DNA from: an uncultured bacterium
GTDB taxonomy: Bacteria > Gemmatimonadota > Gemmatimonadetes > Longimicrobiales > RSA9
Direction: 5' to 3'
Assembly: GCA_937889645.1 (NCBI GenBank)
Contig: CALBZE010000110.1
Coordinates: 1 to 10,949 of the forward strand
Length of the DNA stretch: 10,949 bases
The notes under the pieces were generated by a model. The model saw nothing but the letters and a program-made list of their open reading frames with translations. It did not search any database and was not told where the DNA came from. The stretch's first letter is position 1. Each line of letters starts with the position of its first letter. Positions 1 to 5,999 of the stretch are shown here, piece after piece. Made by a program: the position numbers and the translations under genes.

Positions 1-31
<31 letters not shown>

Positions 32-82
32 GCCGGCGCCGCCCCCCCCGCCCCACCTCACCTCACTGCCGGATGAGCAACC

Positions 83-604
83 TCACTGTTCGATCACCAG
101 CGGCACGCTGCCGCCTGCCTTCTCGATGCGTCGCGCCAGCGCTACCGCGTCGTCGACCGTCATGCGGATGCACCCGTGCGACGCCGCCTCGCCGATCGAG
201 GCGGGGTCGTTCGTCCCGTGGATGTAGTAGGTCGGCTCGCGGAAGAAGATCTTCACGCCCTGCATGGGGTTCTTGGGGTCGCCCGGCGCACGGGGTTTCT
301 CGCCGCGGGCCCAGGGCGTGTTCGGCGGGTTCCAAGACGGGTTCCACTCGATCCGGCCCGTCCGGAACCGCCCCGTCGGCGTCGGGTTGCTCGGCTTCCC
401 CACCGCGACGCCGTACGTCTGCACGACCTCGCCGTTCTCGATCACGTACAGCTTGCGCTCCGAGAGGTCGACCTTCAGCTCCAGGCTCTCTTGCGCCGCG
501 CCGAGAAGGCCGCGCAGATCGGTGCGGAAGAGGAGCGCCGCCACCGCGAGCGGCACGGCGACGAGGAAGAGCGCGAGCTGTAGATTGTACCTCGGACCTC
601 GCAT
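83..604 (-). CDS. L,D-transpeptidase (YkuD domain), membrane-anchored
   Basis: A 173-residue protein. Residues about 7-26 (NLQLALFLVAVPLAVAALLF) form one hydrophobic segment, a signal anchor or uncleaved signal peptide, placing the rest in the periplasm or at the wall. From about residue 41 it matches a YkuD domain: an ELKVDLSERKLYVIENGEVV strand pair, the TPTGRF motif, the HGTND motif, and the catalytic signature SHGCIRM with nucleophile Cys145 and His143. These enzymes form 3-3 cross-links in peptidoglycan or attach proteins to it by acyl transfer through the cysteine. The frame is open upstream to an ATG at 643, but the ATG at 604 is preferred: GGGAGG lies four bases before it and the hydrophobic helix follows directly. 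The gene is divergent from hutF, with 124 bp between the starts. The family assignment is firm; whether it cross-links or anchors is unknown. Confidence 0.93.
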   Translation of the reverse strand: MRGPRYNLQLALFLVAVPLAVAALLFRTDLRGLLGAAQESLELKVDLSERKLYVIENGEVVQTYGVAVGKPSNPTPTGRFRTGRIEWNPSWNPPNTPWARGEKPRAPGDPKNPMQGVKIFFREPTYYIHGTNDPASIGEAASHGCIRMTVDDAVALARRIEKAGGSVPLVIEQ

Positions 605-728
605 ACTGCCTCCCGGGTCGGGGTCTGCTGTCGAATTGTGCAAAGCGTGTTCCAGTAATCACTTACGCAAATCGTCGGCTCCCGGGCGGTAGCGTCGCAG
701 GGGGCGCCGGCGAGGTCGAGGGGTGGCG
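605..728. promoter_or_regulatory. Divergent promoter region, L,D-transpeptidase / hutF
   Basis: These 124 bp separate two divergent starts and should hold both promoters. Positions about 632-674 are the only AT-richer island nearby and include a small inverted repeat GTAA-TCAC-TTAC (655-666). I found no hexamer pair with convincing spacing on either strand, so the region is called by position and composition only. The hutF ribosome-binding site (GAGG at 718-721) and the L,D-transpeptidase site (GGGAGG, minus strand, about 609-614) lie at its two ends. Confidence 0.4.
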
Positions 729-2240
729 ATGAGGCTGCTGGTACCGGATCTGGTGTACGTCGCGGGTCGGTTCGAGAGTGGGCTCGCGGTGGGGATCGAC
801 GAGGCGAGCGGGCGGATCGCGTGGGTCGGGCGGGCGGAGGAGGTGGGAGCGGGCGCGCCGGGGGGCGTGGGTGCGCGACCGGGGGGTAGGGCGACGTCGC
901 GCGCCGCCGGATCGAGCGGCGCCGGACCGGACGCGGCGGGGGCGAACGCCGCGGTAGGGGCGCCCACCGCGGCCGTCGTGGAACGCCTCCCGGGCCGCGC
1001 GCTGCTCCCGGGCTTCGTGAACGCGCACTCGCACGCGTTCCAGCGACTGATCCGCGGGCGCACGCAGTGGCGGCCGGCGACGGCGCCGCAGGCGGATTTC
1101 TGGAGCTGGCGCGAGGCGATGTACGCGGCCGCGCTGTCGCTGAGCCCGGTGGACGTGTTCGCGGTCTCGCGCTTCTGCTTCCTGGAGATGCTGCGGGCCG
1201 GGATCACGGCGGTGGGCGAGTTCCACTACCTGCACCGCGACATCGACGGCCGGCGGTACCCGGAGCCGAACGAGCTGGCGTATCGGGTGCTGGACGCGGC
1301 GGCCGAGGTCGGGATCCGGATCGCGCTCCTGACCGTGTGTTATGCGACGGGTGGGATTGGTCGCCCGCTGGCGTCCGAGCAGCGACGGTTCGCGACGACG
1401 GATCTGGACGAGTTCCTGCGCGACACGGCGGATCTCCAGGATCGCTGCCGCGGCGACGCGATGGTCACGGTCGGCGTGGCGCCGCACAGCGTGCGCGCGG
1501 TCCCGCGCGAATGGCTGCGCGAGCTGCACGGCTGGGCCGCGTCGCGGGAGATGGTGGTGCACATGCACGTGAGCGAACAGCCGCGCGAGGTCGAGGATTG
1601 CGTCGCTGCGTACGGGCTGCGGCCGGTCGAGCTCCTCGCCGCGGAGGACGTGCTGGACGCGCGCTTCACGGCGGTGCATGCGACGCACCTCACGCCCGAG
1701 GAGATCGCGCTCCTCGGCGACGCCGGCGCGACCGTCTGCGCGTGCCCGACGACCGAGCGCGACCTGGGCGACGGTTTCCTCCCCGGCGCCGAGCTGCTGG
1801 ACGCCGACGTGAGGATCGCCCTCGGCAGCGACAGCCACACGGTGATCGATCCGTTCGAGGAGATGCGCCTGGTCGAGTACCACGAGCGGCTGCGTCGGCT
1901 GCGGCGCGTGGTGCTCGCGGTCCCGGGCGACGCGGGGCGGCTCGAGGTCGCGCCGCTGCTGCTGGAGCTCGGGACCGAGGCGGGCGCGCGCTCGCTCGGG
2001 ATCGAGGCCGGCGCGATCGAGGCCGGGCGCTGGGCGGACATCGTGGCCGTCGACCTCGAGCACCCCGCGGTCGCGGGGTGGACTCCGGAGTCGCTGGCGG
2101 CGGTGCTCACGCTCTCGGCGCCACCGGACGTGGTGGCGGACGTGTGGGTGGGTGGGGTGCGTCGGCTGGAAGGGCGGCGACACGCGCTGGACATGGAGGC
2201 GATGGCGGCGTTCCGGGAGGTGGCGAGGAGGGTGGTGTAG
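729..2240 (+). CDS. hutF: Formimidoylglutamate deiminase (HutF)
   Basis: A 503-residue amidohydrolase expected to hydrolyse N-formimidoyl-L-glutamate to N-formyl-L-glutamate and ammonia in the five-step histidine degradation route. Family landmarks in order: LLPGFVNAHSHAFQR with metal ligands His100 and His102, then FWSWREAMY, EFHYLHRD, APHSVRAVP, MHVSEQPREVE with His280, VHATHLT near 317-320, and GSDSHTVIDPFEEMR with Asp368. Together these fit HutF better than guanine deaminase or other TRZ/ATZ-like hydrolases. The start could also be GTG at 723 (two residues longer); ATG at 729 is preferred because GAGG at 718-721 is seven bases away. The protein exceeds the usual length of about 450 because of an Ala/Gly-rich stretch at about residues 42-82, before the first metal motif. 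No other hut gene is present, so histidine use depends on genes elsewhere. Confidence 0.93.
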   Translation: MRLLVPDLVYVAGRFESGLAVGIDEASGRIAWVGRAEEVGAGAPGGVGARPGGRATSRAAGSSGAGPDAAGANAAVGAPTAAVVERLPGRALLPGFVNAHSHAFQRLIRGRTQWRPATAPQADFWSWREAMYAAALSLSPVDVFAVSRFCFLEMLRAGITAVGEFHYLHRDIDGRRYPEPNELAYRVLDAAAEVGIRIALLTVCYATGGIGRPLASEQRRFATTDLDEFLRDTADLQDRCRGDAMVTVGVAPHSVRAVPREWLRELHGWAASREMVVHMHVSEQPREVEDCVAAYGLRPVELLAAEDVLDARFTAVHATHLTPEEIALLGDAGATVCACPTTERDLGDGFLPGAELLDADVRIALGSDSHTVIDPFEEMRLVEYHERLRRLRRVVLAVPGDAGRLEVAPLLLELGTEAGARSLGIEAGAIEAGRWADIVAVDLEHPAVAGWTPESLAAVLTLSAPPDVVADVWVGGVRRLEGRRHALDMEAMAAFREVARRVV

Positions 2241-2508
2241 GGCGCCGAGGTGATCGCGGGGCGCCGGGGATACGAGACGCCGGCGCGGCTGTGGACGCGG
2301 GACGCTGACTCCCATGCAGACGCGAGGTGCCGGCGCACCTGCGGACCCTAGACGCCGGCGCAGCTGCGGTCGAGGCCGGGGCAGCCGCGGTCGAGGCCGA
2401 GGCCGCCCCATCCCATCCGGACCCGGATCCCTGTTCGGGGGTACCCTCATGTGAGCTCGCGCCCCGGAGCCGGTGGCGGGATTCGCCGGGCTGGAGACGA
2501 TCGACCCG
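2241..2508. other. Repeat-rich spacer downstream of hutF, no gene
   Basis: No credible coding frame was found. The stretch holds a GC-only hairpin 20 bp after the hutF stop (arms GCGCCGG 2261-2267 and CCGGCGC 2280-2286, no T-run) and four degenerate copies of an 18-bp motif, listed separately. The frame that later encodes the sulfurtransferase is open from 2327, but its translation here is low-complexity Ala/Glu/Pro and it crosses the terminator, so I do not count it as coding. A promoter for the downstream operon could lie here; I see no clear hexamers. Confidence 0.6.
2279..2392. repeat. Four degenerate copies of an 18-bp motif
   Basis: Copies begin at 2279, 2329, 2354 and 2375 and follow the pattern GCCGGSGCRSCYGYGGWC. 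The last two form a near-perfect 21-bp tandem that continues into GAGGCC. The third contains the palindrome GCAGCTGC. The steps are 50, 25 and 21 bp. The copies sit in the gap between hutF and the sulfurtransferase operon. They could be binding sites, structured leader elements or slippage products. Confidence 0.6.
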
Positions 2509-2557
2509 CGGTCGGCCGCGGACCCCGAGGACGGGGGCGCGGCCGATCGATTTTTTT
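2509..2557 (+). terminator. Strong intrinsic terminator before the sulfurtransferase operon
   Basis: Arms 2509-2520 (CGGTCGGCCGCG) and 2538-2549 (CGCGGCCGATCG) pair over all 12 positions in plus-strand RNA, with one G-U pair. The loop holds a second 5-bp stem, CCCCG (2523-2527) with CGGGG (2532-2536), closed by AGGA. One A and seven T (2551-2557) follow, the only long T-run seen in the window. This is a classic Rho-independent terminator for plus-strand transcripts. It lies about 270 bp after hutF and only 60 bp before the next start codon, so it may end the hutF message or act as an attenuator in the leader of the next operon. Confidence 0.85.
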
Positions 2558-2617
2558 CGGGGGCCCGAGCGCGCTCCGGCGCGGGCAGGAGTGAGCGCCG
2601 AGTCGCAGGGAGGAACG

Positions 2618-3508
2618 ATGGAAAAGAAGCCGAACGCACCCGAGGTCACGCCGATCGAGGAGCGCGGCTACGCGCGCCCGGATTCGCTTGTGTCGACGGA
2701 ATGGGTCGCGGCGCACCTGGACGACCCGAAGGTCCGGCTGGTCGAGTCGGACGAGGACGTGCTCCTCTACGAGATCGGGCACATCCCGGGCGCCGTCAAG
2801 ATCGACTGGGTCGCGGACCTGAACGATCCGGTGACCCGCGACTACATCGACGCCGCGCGCTTCGAGAAGCTGCTCCGGTCGCACGGGATCGACGACGACA
2901 CGACGATCGTGTTCTACGGCGACAACAACAACTGGTGGGCGGCGTACGCGTTCTGGGTCTTCCGGCTGTTCGGCGTGGAGAACCTGAAGCTCATGGACGG
3001 CGGCCGGGCGCGTTGGGAGCAGGAGGGTCGTCCGATGACGACCGAGGTCCCGTACTACCCGGAGGGGAGCATCCGGATCGAGGGGCGCGACGACGAGGCG
3101 ATCCGCGCGTTCCGCGACGACGTGTTCGCCCACATCGCCGCTGGCTTGCCCCTCGTCGATGTGCGGAGCCCGGAGGAATACCGCGGCGAGCGGCTGCACA
3201 TGCCGGCGTACCCGAATGAGGGCGCGCTACGCGGCGGACACATCCCCGGCGCGCGTAACGTGCCGTGGGCGCGGGCGGTCGACCCCGAGACGCACACGTT
3301 CCGCCCGGCCGACGAGCTGCGCAGGATCTACGAGGTCGAGCAGGGGCTGCGCCGCGACGACGACGTAGTGGTGTACTGCCGGATCGGCGAGCGTTCGAGC
3401 CACACCTGGTTCGTGCTGACCGAGCTGCTGGGGTTCGAGCGCGTGCGCAATTACGACGGTTCGTGGACCGAGTGGGGAAACCTGGTGCGCGCGCCGATCG
3501 AGAGGTGA
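2618..3508 (+). CDS. Thiosulfate sulfurtransferase, tandem rhodanese (CysA/SseA type)
   Basis: A 296-residue protein of two rhodanese domains. The N-terminal domain (about 25-140) contains VESDEDVLLYEIGHIPGAVK and YGDNNNWWAAYAFWVFRLFG and has no cysteine in the loop position, so it is non-catalytic. The C-terminal domain (about 170-296) has LVDVRSPEEY, GHIPGARNVPW and the active loop CRIGERSSHT with Cys254, then NYDGSWTEWGN. The CRIGERS loop and flanks closely resemble Mycobacterium tuberculosis CysA2/CysA3, as I remember them. The expected reaction moves sulfane sulfur from thiosulfate, or another donor, to an acceptor through a cysteine persulfide. The ATG at 2618 has GGGAGG four bases upstream and matches where the family starts. 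The SufU-like gene begins 4 bp after the stop, so the two are almost certainly co-transcribed and this enzyme may supply the scaffold or its pathway with sulfur. Confidence 0.93.
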   Translation: MEKKPNAPEVTPIEERGYARPDSLVSTEWVAAHLDDPKVRLVESDEDVLLYEIGHIPGAVKIDWVADLNDPVTRDYIDAARFEKLLRSHGIDDDTTIVFYGDNNNWWAAYAFWVFRLFGVENLKLMDGGRARWEQEGRPMTTEVPYYPEGSIRIEGRDDEAIRAFRDDVFAHIAAGLPLVDVRSPEEYRGERLHMPAYPNEGALRGGHIPGARNVPWARAVDPETHTFRPADELRRIYEVEQGLRRDDDVVVYCRIGERSSHTWFVLTELLGFERVRNYDGSWTEWGNLVRAPIER

Positions 3509-3512
3509 TCGA

Positions 3513-4064
3513 ATGGACAGACAGACACGCGTGGCGATGCTGGTCGACCACGCCAAGCGACCGCGGCACTACGGCCCGCTCGAGGACGCCGACGTGCGCA
3601 TGCCGGGCGGGAACCCCGGCTGCGGCGACGTCGTGACGATCCACGTAAAGGCCGAGCCGGGCGAGGAGCGGATCCGGGAGGTGCGGTTCGAGGGCGCCGG
3701 CTGCACGATCAGCCAGGCCGCAGCCTCGATCCTGGCCGAACGGATCAATAAGCGCCGCGCAACGTTCGACGAGATCCGCGCCCTTTCATACGAGGACATG
3801 ATCAACGCCCTGGGACGCGACATCGTGGGTTCCCGCCCGCGATGCGCCACGCTCGCGCTCGGAACCCTCAAGGCCGCCGTCCAGCGGGTGGAAATGGACC
3901 GAAAGCTCCGCGCCGCCGGCCGCACCGACGAGGAGATCGAACGCATGCGCGCGATCCTCGCCGCTCAGGCCGCCGGCACCGGTCTGGTCTTCGGCGACGA
4001 CGCGGTGCGCGCCGCCCGGCCCGCCGACTCCTCGTCGCCGGGCGACCAGCCGAAGGCCGGCTGA
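3513..4064 (+). CDS. SufU/IscU-like iron-sulfur scaffold or sulfur acceptor
   Basis: A 183-residue protein of the NifU-N/SufU family. Its N-terminus reads LVDHAKRPRHYGPLEDADV, the usual entry of this fold. The three conserved cysteines are all present: Cys37 in GGNPGCGD, Cys64 in EGAGCTISQA and Cys111 in RPRCATLAL, together with Asp39. Family members either assemble Fe-S clusters or, as in Bacillus SufU, bind zinc and accept sulfur from SufS. The C-terminal tail, from about residue 145, is Ala-rich and ends in a low-complexity SSSPGDQPKAG stretch absent from the core family. The start is fixed by AGAGG at 3501-3505, inside the end of the upstream gene. The spacing to the sulfurtransferase suggests translational coupling. 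No sufS, sufB, sufC or sufD is in view, so scaffold versus sulfur relay is undecided. Confidence 0.9.
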   Translation: MDRQTRVAMLVDHAKRPRHYGPLEDADVRMPGGNPGCGDVVTIHVKAEPGEERIREVRFEGAGCTISQAAASILAERINKRRATFDEIRALSYEDMINALGRDIVGSRPRCATLALGTLKAAVQRVEMDRKLRAAGRTDEEIERMRAILAAQAAGTGLVFGDDAVRAARPADSSSPGDQPKAG

Positions 4065-4090
4065 GCCCGACTGCGGCCGGCTGAAGCCGG
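4055..4090 (+). other. Short direct repeat and weak hairpin at the sufU-like 3' end
   Basis: GGCCGGCTGA, which contains the stop codon, occurs at 4055-4064 and again at 4075-4084. The second copy forms a small stem CCGGC-TGAA-GCCGG (4077-4090). There is no T-run, so this is at best a weak 3' structure rather than a clear terminator. Confidence 0.3.
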
Positions 4091-4233
4091 GTCCGCGCGC
4101 CTCGTGGCGGTCCGAAACGCCGCTCGTTCCTTCAACGACTTGGGCAGTGATCCCGCCTCCCCAAATGTTTGCCGGGCGCGCCGCAACCGCCGCCCGCCAC
4201 CCCTCGGACGTTCGCCAACCTTCCCCAACCCAA

Positions 4234-4264
4234 CCGTCGCGCTCTGTCTGCAGGAATTGTTGGT
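4234..4264 (+). repeat. Left copy of 31-bp inverted repeat
   Basis: This 31-bp sequence, which includes the PstI hexamer CTGCAG, is the exact reverse complement of 6000-6030. Both copies are framed by CCAAC and GTTGG. With a one-base gap, similarity continues a few bases on each side (CCAACC outside, GAGG inside). It lies about 170 bp downstream of the SufU-like gene and 430 bp before the transposase-like start. Confidence 0.85.
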
Positions 4265-4322
4265 CGAGGGCCGCGGGCGACGCGCAGTGGCCCCGGTTGC
4301 GCGATCGGGCGCCGCCGGCTCC

Positions 4323-4591
4323 GGTCTCGCCTCCCCTTCGGTCTCAGGTCTCGCCGGTCTCCCCTCCCCTTCGGTCTCAGCTCTCTCCGGTCCCGCCTTC
4401 CCTTCGGTATCACCTCTCTTCGGTGCCGACTCCCCTTGGGGCCCGGCTATCTCCGGTCCCAGCGATCCATGGTCTCGGTTTTATCCGGTCGCAACGGCCT
4501 CCGGTCCCAAAGGCCTCCCGTCCCGACGCCCACCGGTCCGGACGGCCCACCGGTCTGGACGCCCCTCCGGTCCGGACGCACCTCGGGTCCC
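4323..4591. repeat. Tandem array of about 16 units, alternating 17/16 bp (33-bp composite)
   Basis: Every unit starts with a GGTCTC or GGTCCC variant. The first eight alternate strictly 17 and 16 bp, giving a 33-bp composite repeated four times (4323-4454). The 17-bp half ends mostly in CCCTTC and the 16-bp half mostly in CTCTCC. From 4455 the array continues as five 16-bp units, then 17, 17 and 16, decaying into GGTCCGGAC forms, with a final GGGTCCC at 4585-4591. Because 33 is a multiple of three, each frame reads as an 11-residue repeat, but no frame looks like a protein family. On the minus strand the unit core is GAGACCGAAGGGGAGGC. Confidence 0.85.
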
Positions 4592-4693
4592 AACTCCGTA
4601 TCGAACTGGGGCATCTTGCCATGGCATTGCCCGGCCGCCGCGGCCATCCTGGTGTCGCAGTCGATCGATCGACCGGCAGCGCCAGGTACGCCG

Positions 4694-5743
4694 ATGGATG
4701 CGCCGCTCCGTTCGCGAAGCTCCGAAGGATGGGGAGCCAATCCCGCGTCGCCCGGGCGCCCCGCCGTCCCGCCCCGAGCGCCTCGCCGCCGCGAGGTGGC
4801 GTTGCTGGAGAGGCTCCGGGCGGCGCGAACCGCGCGGGGCGCGACGTGCCCGCGCTGCGGCAGCGCGCGGACCCAGCGTTGGGGCGGGTATCGCGGCAGG
4901 CGACGTCGTCGGTGCCTCGACTGCCGTCGCACGTTCAGCGACCTGACGGGCACGCCGCTCGTGTTCGTGAAGCGGCTCGATCGTTGGGCGGGGTTCTGCG
5001 CGTGCCTCGTCGCCGGGCTGAGCGTGCGTGCGACCGCCAGGCGCCTCGGGATCCACAAGGACACGGCGTTTCGGTGGAGGCATCGCCTCCTGGCCGCACT
5101 CCTCGCGGACGAGCACGGGGTGCTGGTAGGCGACGTCGTCACCGAGGAGACGTGGTTCGCCCATTCCGAGAAGGGGAGCAGGCGACTGCGTCGCGAGCCG
5201 CGGCGTCGAGGCGTGCGCGGCCTCGCGTTCCAGCAGCCCGCCGTCGCACGGGTCTTCGTCGCGGTCGACCGCAACCGGACGGCGGTCGGCGCGGTGGTTG
5301 GCGCGAACCGGCCGTACCCGAGTGACATCGTGACGGTGGTCGCCCCGAATCGGCCGTGCCCCAGCGACATCGCCGCGGTGCTCGAGGGCCGGCTCGCCCC
5401 CGGTGCCGTCCTCACGACCCGCGAGGGGCCGGCATGCGCGGTGGCGCGCTACGCGCGGTCGCGCGGGATCGCCTGGCGACGCCGGGCCGCGAGCGACCGG
5501 GTCGCGATCACCGTCCGCGAACGGCGCTGGCGCGTCCGGCCCGGTTCCGATCCGGACGCGCAGTGGGGCTCCCCCGTCGATCCGGGGCTGGCGTACGTCT
5601 GGCGCCTCGAGAACGCGCTGAATCGCTTCCGCGGCGTCGCCACGCGGTACCTTCCGCACTATCTCCTCTGGTTCCGCCTGGTCGACGCTCGCCGCCCACG
5701 CTCCCGAACGCTCGCGCATGTGATCGTGGGTCGATTCCCGTAG
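4694..5743 (+). CDS. IS1595-like transposase homologue with altered catalytic residues
   Basis: A frame of 349 residues from ATG 4694; GTG at 4796 is an alternative start, and neither has a strong ribosome-binding site. A zinc ribbon (CPRCGS, then CLDC) precedes RTFSDLTGTPL. A helix-turn-helix-like block follows (GLSVRATARRLGIHKDTAFR), then a weakened DDE domain ending in the typical NRFRGVATRYLPHYL. This order matches one clade of IS1595 transposases. From family knowledge, the first catalytic position lies in an ADET motif and the second in a CDG-like motif; here they read TEET and REG. The usual N-x-Y-H before the terminal block is also missing (YVWRLENALN). A 14-residue tandem duplication lies at 5300-5383. 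The zinc ribbon and DNA-binding part look intact. No stop or frameshift interrupts it, so it is either a recently inactivated transposase or a domesticated DNA-binding protein. The open frame extends up to 4169 but is repeat-derived there. Confidence 0.75.
   Translation: MDAPLRSRSSEGWGANPASPGRPAVPPRAPRRREVALLERLRAARTARGATCPRCGSARTQRWGGYRGRRRRRCLDCRRTFSDLTGTPLVFVKRLDRWAGFCACLVAGLSVRATARRLGIHKDTAFRWRHRLLAALLADEHGVLVGDVVTEETWFAHSEKGSRRLRREPRRRGVRGLAFQQPAVARVFVAVDRNRTAVGAVVGANRPYPSDIVTVVAPNRPCPSDIAAVLEGRLAPGAVLTTREGPACAVARYARSRGIAWRRRAASDRVAITVRERRWRVRPGSDPDAQWGSPVDPGLAYVWRLENALNRFRGVATRYLPHYLLWFRLVDARRPRSRTLAHVIVGRFP
5300..5383 (+). repeat. 14-codon tandem duplication inside the transposase-like gene
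   Basis: Two 42-bp units lie head to tail in frame: 5300-5341 encodes GANRPYPSDIVTVV and 5342-5383 encodes APNRPCPSDIAAVL. They share N-R-P-x-P-S-D-I, but the codons have diverged, so the duplication is not very recent. It sits between the RVFVAVDR strand and the second catalytic region, where the usual family has one copy. Confidence 0.8.
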
Positions 5744-5796
5744 TGGCGTGGGACGGGGCAAACGCCGACGCACGGTGGTCTTCGCCGGCCGGGCGG

Positions 5797-5890
5797 TGTG
5801 AGTTGCCGGGCGCGGGGTGGTGAGAGCCTCCCGACTCGGGGAAGGGCAAGCCGCAGACAGGCGGGTCGTGTCGTGAGACGAGGGACGGCG
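5797..5890 (+). other. Candidate structured-RNA segment, unclassified
   Basis: On the plus strand GTGAGAGCCTCCCGACTCGG begins at 5820. Around it, 5827-5846 can form a hairpin (CC-U and CCC arms with a two-A bulge). Further on, GTC-GTGA-GAC (5870-5879) makes a stem with a GNRA tetraloop, preceded by CAGGCGGGTCGTGTC. The phrasing recalls pieces of bacterial group II intron domain I, but I see no domain V and no reverse transcriptase. It may be a remnant or chance. Confidence 0.2.
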
Positions 5891-5999
5891 GCCAGATCAT
5901 GCATGCGCCCACGGCCGGTTCGTGGACCGAATGCCGGGGCGGGGCCAGGTGTGTGGCCGCGGGCCAGCCGACCGGGACGATCCCACGCCGTGTCACCTC

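Larger units (their letters stand above)
4065..4693. other. 629-bp non-coding stretch with dispersed repeat and tandem array
   Basis: Several frames are open through this stretch, but their translations are low-complexity Pro/Arg/Ser text produced by the repeats, and I do not support any gene. It contains one copy of a 31-bp sequence that recurs inverted at 6000-6030, and the 16/17-bp array at 4323-4591. Positions 4065-4233, 4265-4322 and 4592-4693 show nothing else I can name. The base pattern (C-rich plus strand, G-rich minus strand) differs from the surrounding genes. Confidence 0.6.

Noticed and set aside
2327..2617. A longer start for the sulfurtransferase, 97 residues upstream
   Set aside because: The extension is low-complexity and would be translated through a strong intrinsic terminator. 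The ATG at 2618 has GGGAGG and matches the family start.
663..2639. A 658-residue minus-strand open frame opposite hutF
   Set aside because: The translation is Arg/Pro/His-rich with no family resemblance, and it lies antisense to a gene with full HutF motifs. It is a shadow caused by high GC.
4323..4591. CRISPR array
   Set aside because: Units are contiguous 16/17-bp repeats without unique spacers, they are degenerate, and no cas gene is present.
4169..4693. N-terminal extension of the transposase-like protein through the tandem array
   Set aside because: The text is an 11-residue echo of the 33-bp DNA repeat, the other frames are open too, and no domain starts before about 4790.
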